From contig NZ_SJPM01000015.1 of assembly GCF_007859915.1 (NCBI RefSeq), positions 1 through 62,618 of the forward strand: 62,618 bases of DNA, in the 5' to 3' direction. Each line of letters starts with the position of its first letter. Within the stretch, counting starts at the first letter, position 1. The notes under the pieces were generated by a model. The model saw nothing but the letters and a program-made list of their open reading frames with translations. It was not told the origin of the DNA and ran no database searches. A program made the position numbers and the translations under genes. The DNA comes from Neorhodopirellula pilleata (lineage in GTDB: Bacteria; Planctomycetota; Planctomycetia; Pirellulales; Pirellulaceae). Below, in pieces: positions 26,568 through 36,072 of this stretch.

Positions 26568-28066
26568 TGTAAACTCTCCGGCGCACAGACGTGTTGCGAT
26601 GCGAGCGGTTGTTCGACGATTCGATCGACGGGATCAACATGCACGCGAACCGCAACGCCGGGGCCGATGCGGTGTGCGCCGTCGGTGACGACCAACTCAC
26701 CCGACCGAAGCATGCCTTGGACTAACGTCAATTGGCCGGTCGTTCGTACGATTCGGACTTCACGCCGTTCAATTTCGGCTAAATCGATGCCGCGATCGGA
26801 TTGCCGCACCGCCACGTAAATCGACCACAATCCACGGGAGCTTTTGACCAACGATTCCGTCGGTAACCAAAAGGGTATGTTGCCCGCACCTTCGGTGTCG
26901 GAGAAGTGGGCGGTGGTGGAGTTTGTCGCGGGGATTTGAAGTGATGCGGTTTGGCCGACCAGTACGCCGCCGATCGCCGGTGATTGATTCGTTGACGGGT
27001 CGAGTTGCACGTCGATCGCGCGTGTGCGAGTGATTTCGTCAACCTGCGGCTGCATTCGAACGATGCGAGCGGTCGCCTGGTTTTCGCCAATGACGACGGT
27101 GAGTGAATCACCGATCGACATGGTGTCGGCAACGCCGGCGGGCACGCCAAAGCGAGCCTCGATCGGATCGGTTTCAAGAATCCGCAAGACGGGTTGGCCG
27201 GGAGACAACATAGCACCTTCATCGAAATATCGATTCGCGATCACACCGTCGTACGGTGCCAGGATCTGGCTATCTCGACGGTCCACGTCCACCTGTTGGC
27301 GGGCCGCGATGGCAACCCGGCGTTGTGCTTTGGCAGCGTCGATTTGCTCAACGCGGGTACCTTCATTGAGTTCGTCAAGTTCCGCGACCGCCGCCTCGAG
27401 ACGGGCCTGTAGTTCTTCGGACGCGAACCGTGCGTCATCGAGTTCTTGGGCGGTGCCCGAGTTACGAACATCGAGTTTCTGTTGACGTTCCCATCGGCTT
27501 TGCGCGGCACTGAGTTGGGCTTTGAGTTGCCGGACGCGTGCGGCCGAGGCTCGCAGGGTTTGGTAACGTGGTCCCCTTACCGCTTCGGTCACTGCTGCTT
27601 CCGCCGCGTCCACTTCGGCATCGGCGAGTTGCTCACGGACGTCGAGGTCCGAGGTATCAAGCCTAGCCAGAACGTCGCCCAAACGAACTCGGTCGCCTTC
27701 ATGCACCATGATCTCGGCCAGTATTCCAGCGCGGCGAATGGCTAAGGAACTTTCTCGGCGCGGACGGATCTCGCCACGAAACGATTGGAAGAGCTGCGGA
27801 GCGGAAAGCGTACCCGCTGGCGTCACGCTCACGTCGGTGTGTGGTCTTGACACGTTTGCATCAGAATGTTCATCAGCGTTGGCCGTGGTAAGGCTGGCCG
27901 ATCGCGCACGGAACTCTCGTATGCCCATGGCCGCCACAGAGATTCCCAGGACGGACAAAGCGATCATCCACAACCAACTCCGGTTCACCCTGCTGGTCTT
28001 TCTTGCGTTGTTGACACCGCTTGTGTCGCTGGTCACCGTTGTCGGACTCGTTCCTGACTGACTCAT
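26564..28066 (-). CDS. RND periplasmic adaptor (membrane fusion protein)
   Basis: The 500-residue protein has a single membrane anchor at residues 31-50 (WLWMIALSVLGISVAAMGI). A lipoyl-like half follows (GEIRPRRESSLAIRRAGILA, VHEGDRVRLGDVLARLD). Then come a long coiled-coil hairpin at residues 150-260 and the second lipoyl half with ILAPYDGVIANRYFDEGAML, followed by beta-barrel and membrane-proximal domains. It links the RND pump to an outer-membrane channel. The ATG overlaps the TetR stop (ATGA), and its own stop overlaps the pump start (GTGA), so translation is tightly coupled. The N-terminal 30 residues are a Ser/Thr-rich cytoplasmic tail. Confidence 0.92.
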   Translation of the reverse strand: MSQSGTSPTTVTSDTSGVNNARKTSRVNRSWLWMIALSVLGISVAAMGIREFRARSASLTTANADEHSDANVSRPHTDVSVTPAGTLSAPQLFQSFRGEIRPRRESSLAIRRAGILAEIMVHEGDRVRLGDVLARLDTSDLDVREQLADAEVDAAEAAVTEAVRGPRYQTLRASAARVRQLKAQLSAAQSRWERQQKLDVRNSGTAQELDDARFASEELQARLEAAVAELDELNEGTRVEQIDAAKAQRRVAIAARQQVDVDRRDSQILAPYDGVIANRYFDEGAMLSPGQPVLRILETDPIEARFGVPAGVADTMSIGDSLTVVIGENQATARIVRMQPQVDEITRTRAIDVQLDPSTNQSPAIGGVLVGQTASLQIPATNSTTAHFSDTEGAGNIPFWLPTESLVKSSRGLWSIYVAVRQSDRGIDLAEIERREVRIVRTTGQLTLVQGMLRSGELVVTDGAHRIGPGVAVRVHVDPVDRIVEQPLASQHVCAPESLQ

Positions 28067-28881
28067 TCCGCCGACTCCTGGTCGAAGGTGGATAGCCCGG
28101 TGGTTTCACGCACCACGGCGGCATGACGAATGACTTCGGGTTGAATTCGACGGACGAAGGCGGCGTATTGTTTCGGATCATAAAGCGGACGCCAATTCGC
28201 GTCGTCGAGCAAAGCGTTGCAGTTACGACGAATCGCTTGACGTGGTTGGTGGATTCCCCCCGTTTCCTCCGAATCGGGTTGTCCGATCAAACGACCGGTT
28301 TGCTCAAGAACCAAACCACCGTAAACAAGCGACCACAAACCGAAGACCAATCGCTCAACCAAGTCGCGCCGATAGGCCGCTCGCTTGGCTTTGGGCTGAT
28401 CCGGAAGTACCAGATCGCCCTCGTCGATGGCCGCTTCGATTACTCCGCCGACGCTCGCGATGCATGCGTGTTCGGATTGCTGCAACACCTCCCGACGTTT
28501 TGGCGACGTTTTTTGCCACAGTGGATCGTGGCGGGTGATTTGTTCGACTGAAAAATCATCGGGCATGGTGTCGACATAAACTTCCGCCGCGATTCCGATC
28601 GCCGCACAACGCTCACGCGAATTACGGCCCAAGCCCGCCGCGAAATGAAACAGTTGCATTCGCCGCTGAACCGAACGCGTCGCCATCGCCAATAGAACGT
28701 CTTCTTTGTTGGGGAAATGATTGTAAATCGTTCCCCGAGTGCATTTCATCGCCCGTGCGATGGCGTCCATACTGACCGCGTTGAGCCCGCCTTCGCGAAC
28801 CATCGGATAGGCGCAATCGAGAATCCTTGAACCGCGAAGGCGAATCTCTCGCTGTTTAGGTGTCAGCGTCGTTTGGGGCAT
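28063..28881 (-). CDS. TetR-family repressor of the efflux operon
   Basis: The 272-residue protein begins MPQTTLTPKQREIRLRGSRI. The helix-turn-helix lies at residues 36-57 (SMDAIARAMKCTRGTIYNHF), followed by PNKEDVLLAM, the TetR signature. The C-terminal ligand domain is unusually long (about 200 residues). The start at 28881 is preferred over in-frame starts at 28893 and 29058 because it begins the domain. It is the first gene of the operon with the adaptor and pump. A double dyad of TTGACA/TGTCAA type lies 40-70 bases upstream, a likely auto-operator. The inducer is unknown. Confidence 0.92.
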   Translation of the reverse strand: MPQTTLTPKQREIRLRGSRILDCAYPMVREGGLNAVSMDAIARAMKCTRGTIYNHFPNKEDVLLAMATRSVQRRMQLFHFAAGLGRNSRERCAAIGIAAEVYVDTMPDDFSVEQITRHDPLWQKTSPKRREVLQQSEHACIASVGGVIEAAIDEGDLVLPDQPKAKRAAYRRDLVERLVFGLWSLVYGGLVLEQTGRLIGQPDSEETGGIHQPRQAIRRNCNALLDDANWRPLYDPKQYAAFVRRIQPEVIRHAAVVRETTGLSTFDQESAE

Positions 28882-28920
28882 GTTTGAGTGCATACCCTTA
28901 CTATGGCTCGCAGATAAAAC

Positions 28921-28951
28921 TTGACAAGTTGTCAAAACTGACATTTTGTCA
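28921..28951. promoter_or_regulatory. Probable TetR operator, two adjacent dyads, with promoter
   Basis: TTGACAAGTTGTCAA (28921-28935) and TGACATTTTGTCA (28939-28951) are near-perfect inverted repeats of the half-site TTGACA. On the minus strand the same bases supply a consensus -35 TTGACA, so repressor binding would block the promoter of the tetR-adaptor-pump operon. No other copy of this dyad was seen in the window. Confidence 0.75.
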
Positions 28952-29087
28952 AAATAGTGGCCCGGGTCGCGATTTAAGCGTTTTGTCGGCTTATGTTGAC
29001 CGCAGTTCCTGCTCGGCACTCGAGCGGCGTTTTGATTTTTTGGGATAACGAATTGCAACCATTAGCCGATGGGCGCTGGGCTGTTAA

Positions 29088-29177
29088 TTCAATCGTAACC
29101 CGCTGCGTAAGCGAGGGATTGAACGCCATTCAATCCTTTGTAAGTATCCCTTGCTAACGCTTCGGGTTACGATTGAA
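29088..29177. repeat. Palindromic element, GTAACCCG-GCGAGGGAT family, copy 1
   Basis: TTCAATCGTAACCCG followed by CTGCGTAAGCGAGGGAT is inverted at the right as ATCCCTTGCTAACGC then TTCGGGTTACGATTGAA. The right end stops at 29177, and the TGA of the minus-strand gene begins at 29178-29180. Related copies lie at 56795, 58751 and 60327-60650. Confidence 0.9.
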
Positions 29178-29987
29178 TCAACCGATTCTTGCGGTGGGGC
29201 GATTTTGCACGCCGATCGTGGCGAGACCGATGAGCGGAGCGAGCACGGAGAACAGAAGGAAGTTCGAGGTCACGCCGATCGATAGCAAGATCGCGATCGC
29301 CGACCAAGCTGCGAATCTCGACCCAATGAACTCTCCAACGAACCAATTCAACGCCCCAAAAATTTCGACCACGATCACCAATCGACTGTAGACGGTCGCG
29401 ATACTTCGCAATGCTTCCCCGTCGTACCGAATCCGCATCCAATTGAAGAACCAAAAATCGCGGTCGACGAAGTAGATTTCATACAGGACTTGCCCCGACC
29501 AATACTCGGGGGTGCATTTGCCGACCAAACCGCCTAGGAACATTACCGAGAGGATGATCCGACTCAGCCGCAGAGCTTTGTCCTGCAAGTGGTTTGAGTC
29601 ATCGTGCCGCAATCGTGAGGAGTACCAAGTTGCAAATGCACCACACCAAACGACCATCAAGAACGTGACATCATTGTAAGAGCCCTGATGGACCAGCATC
29701 ACAGCCGACGCGAATGTTCCGATCGCGCACGCGAGTGTCCTGAAAAGGTCCCACGTCGGCCTAACATGAGCGAACAGCAAGGCGACCAAGAAACCGGCCG
29801 CGCTTGCTAGGTAAGCAATCCGCAAAACAATCGCATCTCGCATCGGCGAGGGAAAGAAATCGTGCTCGATCGGGATTTGGATATAAACCGTGTCAGCGAA
29901 CCGAAAAAACGACCACTTCCAAACCAGGCCCAACAAGATCCCGATCAATGTGCACGTCAATGGACCGGAGCGACGAGCGTCATTCAT
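29178..29987 (-). CDS. Polytopic membrane protein, HTTM/vitamin-K-carboxylase-like
   Basis: The 269-residue protein has about seven hydrophobic helices. Segments such as YWSGQVLYEIYFVDRDFWFF between helices and a C-terminal Ser/Leu-rich helix set resemble the HTTM proteins, a membrane relative of gamma-glutamyl carboxylase, but the match is loose. It starts eight bases inside the end of the upstream gene (29980-30522), so the two are co-translated. Function is unknown. Its stop abuts a palindromic element. Confidence 0.6.
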   Translation of the reverse strand: MNDARRSGPLTCTLIGILLGLVWKWSFFRFADTVYIQIPIEHDFFPSPMRDAIVLRIAYLASAAGFLVALLFAHVRPTWDLFRTLACAIGTFASAVMLVHQGSYNDVTFLMVVWCGAFATWYSSRLRHDDSNHLQDKALRLSRIILSVMFLGGLVGKCTPEYWSGQVLYEIYFVDRDFWFFNWMRIRYDGEALRSIATVYSRLVIVVEIFGALNWFVGEFIGSRFAAWSAIAILLSIGVTSNFLLFSVLAPLIGLATIGVQNRPTARIG

Positions 29988-30522
29988 CGATCAACTTCAT
30001 TCGCCAGGAACGCCCGTTGTGTAGATGCAGCTCATAAGTGGATCGCAGCGATCGACTGCCGTAGGTTGATTCCAACACGAACCAACGATCCGCTTGGGAT
30101 CGATTCTCCGGTTCACTGAAGTATCGATAGCGGGTGTTGGCGAAGGTGATTTCGCGGGCGGGAAAGTGATTGATCGTGCGGGATGCAATCACGCCAAAGC
30201 GATTCGATGTCGTCGTGTTCGACCCCGTCACGCCCAGCGGCGAGATCGGATCGGCGAGCGGATCGAGCAAGAACGGATCGAGCCAACCCGAATCCATCAC
30301 ATCCAAAGGAACGTTGCGGACTTCAACCGTGTTGCGAAAGCTATACATCGGCGGGATCGCCTGCTGCAGTGCCCACGCGGAGTAGGATGCCGTTCGCAGG
30401 TGGAATCGTCGCATCAAACAATCCGACACAAACGGAACCACTGGAGTCAACAGCATCCAAACGGCGCTTGCGATCGAGCCGATTAAGAACGCGCGGTAGC
30501 CCCAATCGGGTCGGCGATTCAT
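29980..30522 (-). CDS. Single-pass membrane protein of unknown function
   Basis: The 180-residue product starts MNRRPDWGYRAFLIGSIASA with one N-terminal transmembrane helix (residues 10-32) and an external domain of about 140 residues. RYRYFSEPENRSQADRWFVL and a C-terminal strand region give a beta-rich look. It overlaps the next gene by eight bases. The pair is a probable two-component membrane unit. Partner and role are unknown. Confidence 0.65.
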   Translation of the reverse strand: MNRRPDWGYRAFLIGSIASAVWMLLTPVVPFVSDCLMRRFHLRTASYSAWALQQAIPPMYSFRNTVEVRNVPLDVMDSGWLDPFLLDPLADPISPLGVTGSNTTTSNRFGVIASRTINHFPAREITFANTRYRYFSEPENRSQADRWFVLESTYGSRSLRSTYELHLHNGRSWRMKLIDE

Positions 30523-30561
30523 CGTTCGTCCGCCACGTTGAATTTTGAAGTCGACAGCTTG

Positions 30562-30810
30562 TCAGGTAAACTTTTCGAGCAGCTTGGCGACCGCCGCGGG
30601 ATCGTCCGCTTCTCTTAGTTCGGCGATCTTATCTTCTTTGACGCCGATTTTTTCGAGATGGCTTTCTAGACGTTTCCAAACCGTCAAGCGTTTCTTGCCT
30701 TCGCTCAAGTACAATTCCGTCACGGCTTCCTGAGCTTTTTGCAGACCGATCGAATCGCGGTTTTGGTAATAGTTGCGAATGATTCGATCTTGGTGCGGCG
30801 TGCGGTTCAT
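30562..30810 (-). CDS. Conserved hypothetical helical protein
   Basis: The 82-residue protein begins MNRTPHQDRIIRNYYQNRDS and is almost entirely helical and charged (ELYLSEGKKRLTVWKRLES). I recognise this shape as a small planctomycete hypothetical, with no known function. The start is at 30808-30810; an in-frame start at 30846 would add an unlikely basic leader. It sits 39 bases before the start of the downstream membrane pair on the same strand. Confidence 0.75.
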   Translation of the reverse strand: MNRTPHQDRIIRNYYQNRDSIGLQKAQEAVTELYLSEGKKRLTVWKRLESHLEKIGVKEDKIAELREADDPAAVAKLLEKFT

Positions 30811-30860
30811 CGGGAGATTCCGGCGTGTGGGGATTGAACGCGGCAAACGGGAGGCCGATC

Positions 30861-31100
30861 CTAACGTCGGTTTAATTTCTCTTCAGCCCGGGCTGCTTTC
30901 AAGGCCGCCGCTTCGCGAGGAAGCTTAAATTCCGGTCCGGCGGGGAAATACTGAACGTCGTCCTGCAAATAATACGGGCTGGGCAGCGTTTGTCCATTCA
31001 AATAGGTTTGGCAACCGGTCGTGATGGACAAGACACCCGCCAGGGTTAAGCACGCCACCGAAGTGGTCACGATTCGTCGACTTTTCATGGTATTGGTCAT
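30861..31100 (-). CDS. Small lipoprotein
   Basis: The 79-residue protein has a basic n-region, a hydrophobic core and the lipobox TTGC (VLSITTGCQTYLNGQTLPSP). The mature 50 residues are polar with a C-terminal Ala/Arg/Glu helix (REAAALKAARAEEKLNRR). Two candidate starts, 31100 and 31088, are both poor in ribosome binding sites. Outer- or inner-membrane anchorage cannot be decided. It precedes the helical protein gene by 50 bases. Confidence 0.8.
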   Translation of the reverse strand: MTNTMKSRRIVTTSVACLTLAGVLSITTGCQTYLNGQTLPSPYYLQDDVQYFPAGPEFKLPREAAALKAARAEEKLNRR

Positions 31101-31361
31101 CTGCTGTGGCCCCTACGATCGGAAAAATGCCTCCCACGGTTTGGTGGCACAATCGTTATCGGCCTCACGACCGGCACATCTTCACTCGTTTTCCAGCATT
31201 TTCAACATCAGGGTAGCCGGAGTCGCAAGACTTCGGAATCCGATAGGACGACCTCTGAACTCTTGCGAGTCCAGCTACTACGATTACCCAAAGGTTTTCA
31301 AAAACCGGCATTGGGGCGAAAATCTGTCGAGTGATCGAAAAAAATCGACCGGCGTCCGCAC

Positions 31362-32864
31362 TCACAATCTCGCGGGATTGAAGGGGGTGGTCGGCGTTTT
31401 GCCCGAGGCCCTGCCGCGTAGCATCGGTCGCAGACGCTCAATCACGGCGATCGAACGATCGTCGGGATCGACCGCGAGATTTCGAAATTCGTTCGGGTCG
31501 GCGTGGTGATCGTACAATTCGACGCCGTATCTACCTTCGCCCCATTCGGTGTAGCGGTATCGCTCGGTCCGGATGCTGCATCCCATCACCGGTTCGCTGA
31601 GGCGATCGTCGGCGGGGCGTAAGACCTGCGTGACCGCGAAGCCATCCCAATCGGCAAGTGGATCGGCGATCAAAGGTCGCAAGCTGCGGCCCTCCAATCC
31701 GACCGGTGATTCGATCCCGGCTAGATCGGTCAGCGTCGGGTAGATGTCAACGAATTCAACAACGCGGCGACACACCCCGCTTCCGTTCGCCTGGCTCTGC
31801 GCAGAGAGCAACGCGGGGGGCACTCGGATGATCAGCGGTGCGCGAGACCCCTGTTCGAATAGGGTGCGTTTTTGCCAGACACCTTGATGCTCGCCGAGAT
31901 GATAGCCGTGGTCACTCCATAACACGACGATCGTCCGGTCGGCAATGTTTAGGTCATCGAGCGCGACGAGCAAGCGTCCGACTTGGGCATCGATGAACGA
32001 GACACACGCGTAGTACGCTTGAGTCGCCCGCAACAACGTGGTTTCGTCGAGATTGTAATTCGGGATCGGACAATTGTGGGCAAAGGCGGCCGTTGGAATG
32101 TCGTCACGATCCCGCTCGGGACTGTAGGGCAGTCGTAATGTCTCGACCGGATACAGATCGAAATATTTCTTTGGTGCCACGTAAGGCGTATGCGGCCGAA
32201 AGAAACCGACGCCCAAAAAGAACGGCTCGTCGCGTTTCTCTCGCATCATTTTGATTGCTTCGGTGGCAACCATCCCGTCGGTTTGTTCTTCGTCGGTCCC
32301 GTCGGCGGCCAACCAACTGAGCGACGCGCTGATCTTGCGTTCCGGTTCGGCATTGAACACCAGCGACTCGTCGGTTTTATCGCGGCCCTTTGGATTGACG
32401 GTGCGGTCCCACGACGGTGGATCATCGAAACCGTCCGTTCCGATCGAGGCGGGAACGTTGTAATGATAAATCTTGCCCGTTCGGGCGGCGAAGTAGCCGG
32501 CCTGCTTGAACGCTTGCGACAATGTGATCACGTCGGGACGTTCATCGCGAAAATACCGATCAAGGTCGTAGACTTTGATCGTGTCCGGACGCAGCCCGGT
32601 CATGATCGACGCGCGTGTCGGATTGCACAGCGGCAGTTGATTGTATGCGCGTTGAAAACAAACTCCACGATCGGCCAAACGATCGATGCAGGGAGTCTTG
32701 GCTAGCGGATCGTCGTAGCACCCGAGTGTGCAAGCCAAGTCATCGACGGCAATGAACAGCACATTGGGTTTGGTAAACGCATCGTTCTCGCGCGCGGACG
32801 CGGTGACGGGGTTGATCCCGACCGAGCAAGCGACAACTGCGATGATGCATGGAATTGATTTCAT
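31362..32864 (-). CDS. Exported sulfatase, iduronate-2-sulfatase-like
   Basis: The 500-residue protein starts MKSIPCIIAVVACSVGIN (signal peptide). It has the metal motif NVLFIAVDDLACTLGCY and the formylglycine site CNPTRASIMTG with Cys at residue 80. Further on are GKIYH and LWSDHGYHLGEHQGVWQK, the second metal-ligand cluster. The C-P-x-R form and the GYHLGEH block are typical of iduronate-2-sulfatase-like enzymes of the S1 family. It should act on sulfated polysaccharides in the periplasm after Cys conversion. Its start is seven bases after the stop of the RND gene, so it is read on the same transcript. A start at 32963 would overlap that gene. Confidence 0.92.
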   Translation of the reverse strand: MKSIPCIIAVVACSVGINPVTASARENDAFTKPNVLFIAVDDLACTLGCYDDPLAKTPCIDRLADRGVCFQRAYNQLPLCNPTRASIMTGLRPDTIKVYDLDRYFRDERPDVITLSQAFKQAGYFAARTGKIYHYNVPASIGTDGFDDPPSWDRTVNPKGRDKTDESLVFNAEPERKISASLSWLAADGTDEEQTDGMVATEAIKMMREKRDEPFFLGVGFFRPHTPYVAPKKYFDLYPVETLRLPYSPERDRDDIPTAAFAHNCPIPNYNLDETTLLRATQAYYACVSFIDAQVGRLLVALDDLNIADRTIVVLWSDHGYHLGEHQGVWQKRTLFEQGSRAPLIIRVPPALLSAQSQANGSGVCRRVVEFVDIYPTLTDLAGIESPVGLEGRSLRPLIADPLADWDGFAVTQVLRPADDRLSEPVMGCSIRTERYRYTEWGEGRYGVELYDHHADPNEFRNLAVDPDDRSIAVIERLRPMLRGRASGKTPTTPFNPARL

Positions 32865-32871
32865 CGGAAAC

Positions 32872-35800
32872 TTACCCGACCGTTTGCATGTCGGGAACCG
32901 ACGGGGTGGGTTGCTCTTGCGATGGAGGCGTCGGTTCAGCAGGGGTTTCTCCACGAAGGGCAATCAACAATACGTAAAAAACAGGTGTCAAGAACAACCC
33001 GAACAACGTTACGCCCAACATGCCGCTGAACACGGCCGTGCCCAACACACGACGCATCTCGAACCCGGCCCCCGTGGCAACGAGCAACGGCACGACACCT
33101 AGAATGAACGAGAACGCCGTCATCAAAATCGGTCGTAATCGCAAACGGCAAGCCGACACGGCGGCTTCGAAACGATCTTTTCCGGCGTCCTGTTCGGCTT
33201 TGGCGAATTCGACGATCAAGATCGCGTTCTTGCAAGCCAATCCGATCAAGACGATGAATCCGATTTGGGTCAGCACGTTGTTGTCCATGCCTCGGAACCA
33301 AATGCCGATCATCGCAAACAGCAAGCACAAGGGCACGATCAAAATGATCGCCAGCGGCAACAACCAACTTTCGTATTGCGCCGCCAACGCCAAGAACACG
33401 AACAAGACGGCCAGTGGGAACAAGAACACGATCGTGTTGCCGGCCTGTTTTTCTTGATAAGCCAGTTCGGTCCATTCGTAACCGAAGCCGGCCGGCAGAT
33501 ACACACCGGCGAGTTCTTCCATCGTTGACAAAGACTGGCCGGTACTGAATCCCTGGACGGTCGAACCGTTCAAATCAGCGGCTGGAAAAAGATTATACCG
33601 AACCAATCGGTCGGGACCTGCGGTGGTTTCGACGTTCACGAGTGAACCGAGCGAAACACTGGCCCCGCGAGCGCTTCGCGTTCGCAGTTTTACGATGTCA
33701 CTGGCTTCGTCACGAAACTCCGGTTCCGCTTGAGCGGTCACCCGATAGGTCCGACCGAGGAAGTTGAAATCGTTAACGTAGACTGATCCGAGATAAACTT
33801 GCAAAGCTTCGAACACGTTGTTCACCGGCACATCGAGCATTTGGGCTTTGGTCCGATCAACATCGGCGTACACTTGCGGCACGTTCATCCGCAAGTTGGT
33901 GAACACCTGCGTCACGCCGGGATCCGCGTTGGCTTTCTCGATCATCGTGTCGGTTACTTGGGCAAGCGTATCGAGGCCCGCACCGCTTCGATCTTGCACA
34001 TACATTTTGAATCCGCCGCCACGCCCGATCCCACGAATCGGTGGTGGAGGGATGATCAAGATTTGGGCTTCCGTGATCGCGGCAACGTCCCGCCGCATAT
34101 CCGCCACGATTTTCTGCACACTGTGTCCGCGAGCGGCCCGCTCCTTGGCATCCTCCAACGGCAAGAATGCGACGGCCGCATTCGGCTTGATCGTGAATGT
34201 TGCCCCCGACAATCCGGCGATGCCGACCGAGTGAGCGACCCCGTCGATTTTGCCGCCGATCTCTGCGACTTGCCGGGTGACCACGTCGGTCCGCGACAAC
34301 GAGGCCCCATCGGGCAAGTTGATGGCAACGATCACATAGCCCTGATCTTGGTCGGGTATGAATCCGGTCGGGACGAGTCCAAAGCTCAGTCCCGTACAAA
34401 CTAACAGCACTACGTACAACGCGATCGACCAACCCGCCTTGCGGACCAAACGTCCGACGATCGCTGCGTACACGTTGCTCGTGACGTCGAAGGTGCGATT
34501 GAACAAGCGGAAGAACCAACCGAACAGAAACTGGATGATTCGCCCGAACGCGTTTTTCGGTGCGTCTTTCGGTTTCAGCAAGATCGCACATAACGCGGGA
34601 CTGAGCGTCAGAGAGACGAATGTGGAAATCGCCGTCGAGATCGAAATGGTTAAGGCAAACTGTTGATAGAACTGGCCACTGATGCCTGGTACGAACACGG
34701 TCGGCACGAATACGGCGATCAGCACCAACGTCGTCGCGATAAGTGCCGAACCGACTTCGTCCATGGCCTTGTGGGTCGCTTCGCGGGCGCTCATGCCTTC
34801 GGCGATCAAGCGTTCGACGTTCTCGACGACCACGATCGCGTCATCGACCACGATCCCGATCGCAAGCACCAATCCAAACAACGACAACGTATTGAGCGTT
34901 ACGCCGAGAAACTGCATCACAGCGAATGTACCGATCAGCGAAATCGGGATCGCGATCACAGGAATGATTGTCGGTCGCCATCCGTGCAAGAACAGGAACA
35001 CGGTCAAGACCACGAAGATTGTGGTCAAGAACAACGTTTGGATGACTTCGTTGATCGACTCCTCCACATAGTCCGTCGGATTGTAGGCGATTTCATAGCC
35101 GATGCCTGCGGGGAATTCTTGGCTCATCTCGTGCATCACGCTTTTGACTTCCTCGGCGGTATCGACCGCGTTGGTTCCCGGGCGTTGGTAGACCAAGACA
35201 GCGATCGCCGATTGACCATCGAGGTAACTCAATCGCGAATAGTCTTGCGCACCGAGTTCGACGCGAGCGACGTCGCGAAGGCGGGTGACTCGCCCATCAT
35301 CGCCGCGTTTGACGATGATATCACCAAACTCGCTCTCTTCGATCAATCGTCCTTGCGTGGTGACGTTGAGTTGAAACGCACCCGTGTTGCTGGTCGGCGG
35401 TTGGCCGAGCACACCGGCGGCGACCTGCACGTTTTGGCCTCGGATCGCTTGGACGACTTCACCGGCGGTGAGATCCAAATGCGTCATTCGTTCAATGTCG
35501 AGCCAAATTCGCATGGCGTATTCGTTTCCGCCGGCGATGCGAATCTCACCGACCCCGTCCAAACGCATCAACGCATCGCGAACACGCAAGAACGCATAGT
35601 TGCTGATGTAAAGTTGATCGCGACTCTCGTCCGGAGACTTCAAGTGAACGACCATCAACATGTCGGGGATCTGTTTGGTCGTCGTCACGCCGATCTGCCG
35701 GACCGCCTCGGGCAAGCGTGATTCGGCGATCGCCACCCGATTTTGCACGAGGACTTGCGCGTCGTCCAAGTTCGTTCCGAGCTTGAACGTGACCGTCAAC

Positions 35801-36072
35801 TGCATCGTCCCGTCGCTGCTCGAAGAGGACTCCATGTACAGCATGTTGTCGACGCCGTTCATCTCCTGTTCGATCGGCGTGGCAACCGTGTCGGCGATGA
35901 CCTGCGGCGTTGCCCCCGGATACGACGCGCGAACGAGCACCGTCGGCGGGGCCACGTTGGGATATTGCGATACCGGCAAGCTGAAATAAACGATCCCACC
36001 AACCAAAACGATCAAGAAAGACAGGACCGCGGCGAAGATGGGCCGTTCAATGAAGAAGTGAGGAAATTTCAT
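32872..36072 (-). CDS. RND multidrug efflux permease, HAE1/AcrB type
   Basis: The 1066-residue pump begins MKFPHFFIERPIFAAVLSFL and shows the HAE1 order: TM1, periplasmic loop, TM4 with GIVVDDAIVVVENVERL (both relay aspartates present), and a second half with IGFIVLIGLACKNAILIVEF. The length is normal. It starts with a four-base overlap (ATGA) with the truncated adaptor and ends seven bases before a sulfatase gene. The gene is intact, but its adaptor has lost its membrane-proximal N-terminus, so activity would need another adaptor. Confidence 0.95.
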   Translation of the reverse strand: MKFPHFFIERPIFAAVLSFLIVLVGGIVYFSLPVSQYPNVAPPTVLVRASYPGATPQVIADTVATPIEQEMNGVDNMLYMESSSSSDGTMQLTVTFKLGTNLDDAQVLVQNRVAIAESRLPEAVRQIGVTTTKQIPDMLMVVHLKSPDESRDQLYISNYAFLRVRDALMRLDGVGEIRIAGGNEYAMRIWLDIERMTHLDLTAGEVVQAIRGQNVQVAAGVLGQPPTSNTGAFQLNVTTQGRLIEESEFGDIIVKRGDDGRVTRLRDVARVELGAQDYSRLSYLDGQSAIAVLVYQRPGTNAVDTAEEVKSVMHEMSQEFPAGIGYEIAYNPTDYVEESINEVIQTLFLTTIFVVLTVFLFLHGWRPTIIPVIAIPISLIGTFAVMQFLGVTLNTLSLFGLVLAIGIVVDDAIVVVENVERLIAEGMSAREATHKAMDEVGSALIATTLVLIAVFVPTVFVPGISGQFYQQFALTISISTAISTFVSLTLSPALCAILLKPKDAPKNAFGRIIQFLFGWFFRLFNRTFDVTSNVYAAIVGRLVRKAGWSIALYVVLLVCTGLSFGLVPTGFIPDQDQGYVIVAINLPDGASLSRTDVVTRQVAEIGGKIDGVAHSVGIAGLSGATFTIKPNAAVAFLPLEDAKERAARGHSVQKIVADMRRDVAAITEAQILIIPPPPIRGIGRGGGFKMYVQDRSGAGLDTLAQVTDTMIEKANADPGVTQVFTNLRMNVPQVYADVDRTKAQMLDVPVNNVFEALQVYLGSVYVNDFNFLGRTYRVTAQAEPEFRDEASDIVKLRTRSARGASVSLGSLVNVETTAGPDRLVRYNLFPAADLNGSTVQGFSTGQSLSTMEELAGVYLPAGFGYEWTELAYQEKQAGNTIVFLFPLAVLFVFLALAAQYESWLLPLAIILIVPLCLLFAMIGIWFRGMDNNVLTQIGFIVLIGLACKNAILIVEFAKAEQDAGKDRFEAAVSACRLRLRPILMTAFSFILGVVPLLVATGAGFEMRRVLGTAVFSGMLGVTLFGLFLTPVFYVLLIALRGETPAEPTPPSQEQPTPSVPDMQTVG

